This document shows positions 59,091 through 64,000 of a stretch of DNA of 64,000 bases, in pieces. Numbering within the stretch: the first letter of the stretch is position 1; each line of letters begins with the position of its first letter. The DNA lies in the NCBI RefSeq assembly GCF_933775445.1, contig NC_065873.1, positions 22,072,001 to 22,136,000 of the forward strand, given 5' to 3'. This DNA is from Argentina anserina. Lineage: Eukaryota > Streptophyta > Magnoliopsida > Rosales > Rosaceae. The translations under genes and the position numbers were made by a program. The notes beneath the pieces are model-generated. The model ran no database searches, was not told the origin of the DNA, and worked only from the letters and a program-made list of their open reading frames with translations.

Positions 59091-60499
59091 CTTCTGTGAG
59101 TCTATAGGGTGAAGTTTGGGAGTATGGAGGGAATTTAACTATGTGTCTATATTTAATCTTCGTAGGATATGTAGGGAACTATCTTTGATGTCTATAACTT
59201 CCAAATCAATTCGTGGAAACATCGACCCTGCTGCCAAGTGCCTTGCATTCCTATATGTTCAGACTTGCATCGAAATGAATTGTCTTCTCGTTGAATGGTA
59301 ATTTTCATTGGTTGATGGAGGCGCGCTATCCAGACGCCATGTAGATGAAGCAGCATTTGTCATTTCTGCCTGAATCACCAACTACCGCAAAAGACACGAA
59401 ATTAGAGACCATCAGCATGCAGCCACCACCACAATCACCCCTGCCGGATCTTTTAAGCATTTGATGAAGTGTTAGTTTGCTGGAGGACTGAAAGTTTCTG
59501 CTATAAATTCTATGAACTATCTTACCTTTTTGTTTGTTTATTTGGGGGGGGGGGGGGGGGGGGGGGTTGATTTCTACTTCACACCTTCTGCTATCTGTTT
59601 ATGGCCATGGCTGCTGTACGTTTTTACTGTTTTTGACCCTGCAAAGATTAGTCCTCAGTGAAAAAAAATGCCTTGATTATTAAAGAAAAACTCATCCTAT
59701 ATATATTGCCATTGACCAACTATTAATTAGCGGGGAAAATCCATCCAAATTATAATACAAGCATAGTAAACCAAAGACGTAGACTCAAGCAGCACGTAAA
59801 CTTGGCCTCCAAGATTCGAATCAACTAGAAAATTTGGAGTTTGATCTCATGCTTCTCATGCTGCGGATAAGTTGGTTTCGTCGATTTAGCTCCATCTACA
59901 CGTTTTTTTTTCATTTTCAGTTTCTATTAGCAACTTCGTTATGATCATTTATGAGTTGGTTGATTGCAATAAGCTACACTCTAACAATGTATCCACGTAT
60001 TAGTCTACTGATCGATTTATGCTCGTATACCATGCTAATAAGTAGTAACAATGTATCTGCCTAGCCCATGATCTAACGCATTGTAGCAACACTGCTGAAG
60101 TCCACCGGAAAGGCAATAACCCCTCATGTCTCACTGGTAGAAAAAAAAAATCCCAATCAAGCAACATTGCACTACTCATTAAAAACCGCCAACACCTGGC
60201 AACGACCATCCTCGTAAGACCTCTGGCCTCTTTGCTCACTATCTCAAGTGTCATAGGTCGGCCCTAGAGAGAAACTGACGCTTTAATCTTATTCTAGCTT
60301 ATTATGTACTATGATGTGTACATTATAACTAAATTTTATTTGTTACCTATATATTTTAGAGAAAAATCATTTCAGAATGTATACTATCAATTTTCGCCCG
60401 CGAAAATAATAAGAATCACTTACACGCAAACTTGGCCTCCAAGGTTGGAAAGGCTTTTACAAGTCGCAGTCTGACCAAATCAAGAAAGAGAAATTATCC

Positions 60500-60533
<34 letters not shown>

Positions 60534-60550
60534 GACTTCTTAACCGGACC
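59091..60550. other. intergenic with poly-G run and (GA)n tract
   Basis: A homopolymer of 23 G lies at 59544-59566 and a GA repeat at about 60503-60530. The stretch 59,110-59,480 has short exon-like pieces (for example SFLPESPTTAKDTKLET near 59360) but no splice-consistent gene model was found. Confidence 0.45.
59544..59566 (+). repeat. 23-nt G homopolymer
   Basis: An uninterrupted G run. It is unusual for AT-rich plant intergenic DNA and error-prone in sequencing. Confidence 0.9.
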
Positions 60551-60557
60551 ATAGTCA

Positions 60558-60642
60558 GGCCCAATCAATATTGGGCTTGGGAGCTGAGGAAGACCCAAAG
60601 CGAAACCCTAGGTTTCTGTGGTTTATCTGTATATGTATATAA
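60558..60642 (+). promoter_or_regulatory. eL19 core promoter: site II motifs, telo box, TATA
   Basis: Upstream of the ribosomal protein gene lie GGCCCA (60558-60563) and TGGGCT (60572-60577), which are site II-type motifs in a palindromic arrangement. A telo box AAACCCTA is at 60603-60610 and TATATAA at 60636-60642. Telo box plus site II is the known promoter signature of plant ribosomal protein genes and couples expression to cell growth. Confidence 0.75.
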
Positions 60643-60720
60643 ACGCGTCGCCTCCACAAAATCTCTAGCCTCTCTGCTTTGCTTTGCAAGCTCTGAAGAA
60701 AACTGAGGAGGAGGTAAGAC

Positions 60721-62193
<1,473 letters not shown>

Positions 62194-63063
62194 GTCCTAT
62201 GAAGATAACTGATAGATGGGTTATTGTTGAAGATCCATGTGTTTTAAGTTGTTTGAATAGGCTAGCTTTAAAAGACCAGTATTGTTGTTTGCTTTGGACC
62301 ATATTACTATGTTTTGTAGCTGAAAGAAGTTTCAGAATCTTTGTACTGTGTATGCAGTTTCGAATGTTTTGTTATCTATTGTTTGGTTTTTGCACTTGAT
62401 CTGCTATGTTATGAGTTTCCGATTTGGAGGTCTTGCATTCCAATTCTTAGAGATTTCAAAGCTTGATTTTTGCACTTGAGATATTTATCAGAACTTGCAA
62501 ACCCTTTTTATTAACAAAACCTGACTGAAGATCTATAGTTTGTTGCCAAGAGTTAGATCAACTCGGTGTTCTCTGAATGCAGAGGTTTATCAATCATCTG
62601 TGAAGGGATGAATGCTTGATACGATGAAGTTCAGCTGGCCGTACTTTGATTTTTTTTGTGATGCACTTCTAGCTGTAACAATTGTTTAAGAACATGGACG
62701 CCGACGATGTTGGCTTTTGTTTTTGAGAAGGATGCCATTGATCGCATATATAAAGCAAATTCTAGCTTCAACACATTCCTTAAACTATGAAAGACCACTC
62801 ATTTCCAAAAACGAAAAAAATATATGAAAGACCAGTATATGCAATCATAGACCATTGGTACTCCATTACGTACTAAGGAAAATTTGTTTTTCTGGCACAA
62901 CATTTACAGTTTGCAGTCAAAGGCTTCTCTGATAACGTCCATTTGGGGCTAAACCGTAACCATCTCCAAAAGCTGGTCTGTATCCAATGAGATCTGCACT
63001 TCCGTGATTTGCCTCTCTTTTGGGTGCTATTTGTTTTTCTGGCACAACATTTACAGTTTGCAG
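62194..63063. other. eL19 3' UTR and ERS1 3' flank
   Basis: The left part is the eL19 3' UTR and downstream sequence. The right part is the convergent receptor gene's 3' UTR, including one copy of the 147-bp duplication. No other gene was seen. Confidence 0.5.
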
Positions 63064-63179
63064 TCAAAGGCTTCTCTGATAACGTCCATTTGGGGCTAAA
63101 CCGTAACCATCTCCAAAAGCTGGTCTGTATCCAATGAGATCTGCACTTCCGTGATTTGCCTCTCTTTTGGGTGCTATTT
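62886..63179. repeat. perfect 147-bp tandem duplication
   Basis: Two adjacent copies, 62886-63032 and 63033-63179, appear identical base for base, both starting gtttttctggcacaacattt. The right copy contains the last codons and stop of the ethylene receptor. The left copy lies wholly in its 3' UTR. Confidence 0.95.
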
Positions 63180-64000
63180 GATGTGCTATTGATATACTGC
63201 AGTTGTCGCATATCGCAAGTTTGACGATAAATACAACAAGAGTCCCCTTGTCAATGCCCTCACTCTCGATCCAAATATGGCCTCCCATGGTGTTCACAAA
63301 CCTAATATAGTCAATACAGAAAGCGAGATGATAATGGATAACGTTAGCGAACAGGAGACTACACCAGGAGCTACAACACGACTTGCTCCAAGATTTGTTC
63401 AAAAACTATAGTTCCTCTAGATAGTATAGTGAGTGACTGGTAGAAATCGTGAAAAGTGAAGGAAGTTTGAATTTTACCGTTTGCAAATGGCAAGTCCAAG
63501 TCCCCCGCCATCATTTACTCGATTGGATCCATTTCTTGGTTGAGTAAATTTGGTGAAAATACGAGGAATATCTTGCTGAAGAATACCACAGCCAGAATCC
63601 TTGACCTATACGTACACGGAGATTTAAAAGATACCATCAGCATATGTATTCACAATACAAAATCTTTGAGCTAAAAAACTACACCCTGCAATCAAGATGC
63701 ACTAGTCCATAGAAGACAGAAGACTAATAGATGCTCAAACCAGTGTCAACAAGCAAAGAGATGAGACACTATAGTATACACAGTATAGAATGCACTGACC
63801 TGAACCCGCAAGTAAAAATGACCATCACTTGGCGCTGGATAAAATTCAGGCGGTCGCCAATCTCTTGAAGACTCTGGTTTTGCAGTAGATACTATAACTG
63901 AAACATAACCCTCCTTTGTAAACTTGACAGCGTTACCAGCAACATTTAAAATAGTTTGCATAAGCCGGTTCTCATCTCCAACAGCACAAACAGGCACATC
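63064..64000 (-). CDS. ERS1: ERS1-type ethylene receptor, C-terminal part (runs off window)
   Basis: The 3' end of a subfamily I ethylene receptor histidine kinase (ER membrane). Visible exons: 64000-63800 (incomplete at the window edge), 63605-63478 and 63301-63064, in phase. The ATPase core shows the N box ([10 protein letters not shown]), G1 (KDSGCGI), the F-box-like FTKF and G2 ([18 protein letters not shown]). The protein ends a short way after [21 protein letters not shown] with GRYQRSL and a stop, with no receiver domain. That terminus is characteristic of ERS1 rather than ETR1. The ethylene-binding and H-box parts lie outside the window. Ethylene binding switches off signalling to CTR1 in the known pathway. 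Confidence 0.92.

Noticed and set aside
59116..59480. Short exon-like pieces upstream of eL19
   Set aside because: They cannot be joined with consistent splice sites and phases and match no family I recognise.

Overview
The window is nuclear DNA from a flowering plant. It shows spliced genes with GT-AG introns, plant-only families (APO, ERF group VII, dirigent, ethylene receptor, a plastid RelA/SpoT homologue) and many LTR retrotransposons and MITEs. The protein sequences look eudicot, and a rosid such as Rosaceae would fit, but that placement is inference only.

Genic left arm (1-14.8 kb): RSH1 (+, about 23 exons), APO2 (+, 3 exons), a Pollen Ole e 1 type secreted protein (-), an intronless RPN10 proteasome subunit (-), a single-exon plant protein of unknown function (+), then a second Ole e 1 type gene (-). 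The two Ole e 1 genes share exon structure, intron phase and TATA sequence and look like tandem paralogues. The two intronless genes sit between them.

Repeat-rich middle (15-52 kb): a decayed hAT element with a transposase relic and a foldback element come first. An HRE2/ERF71-like hypoxia transcription factor (+) follows. Next are a truncated copia 3' end and an old complete Ty1/copia element with TSD TATCG. An ankyrin-PGG membrane protein (+, 7 exons) follows. After it lie a young Ty1/copia element (991-bp LTRs, TSD ACAGC), a 608-bp hAT MITE (TSD CCCCAGAG) directly beside it, and a cluster of three very long solo LTRs of one family. One of the three is nested inside another, and each has its own 5-bp target-site duplication.

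Genic right arm (52.8-64 kb): a dirigent protein (-), plastid octanoyltransferase LIP2p (-, 4 exons), an unrecognised 199-aa basic coiled-coil protein (-, 5 exons), a palindromic MITE, ribosomal protein eL19 (+, 5 exons, with telo-box and site II promoter motifs), and the 3' end of an ERS1-type ethylene receptor (-, running off the right edge). A perfect 147-bp tandem duplication covers the receptor's last codons and 3' UTR.

The genes are unrelated housekeeping, plastid, signalling and defence genes; I see no operon-like or clustered pathway. The most notable signals are the nested solo-LTR cluster with its internal repeat arrays, the intact intronless RPN10, the nearly intact young copia element, the exon-like duplication inside an RSH1 intron, and the unrecognised five-exon gene. 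I found no evidence for a wholly new biological system. Exon limits were set by hand from splice sites and reading-frame continuity.
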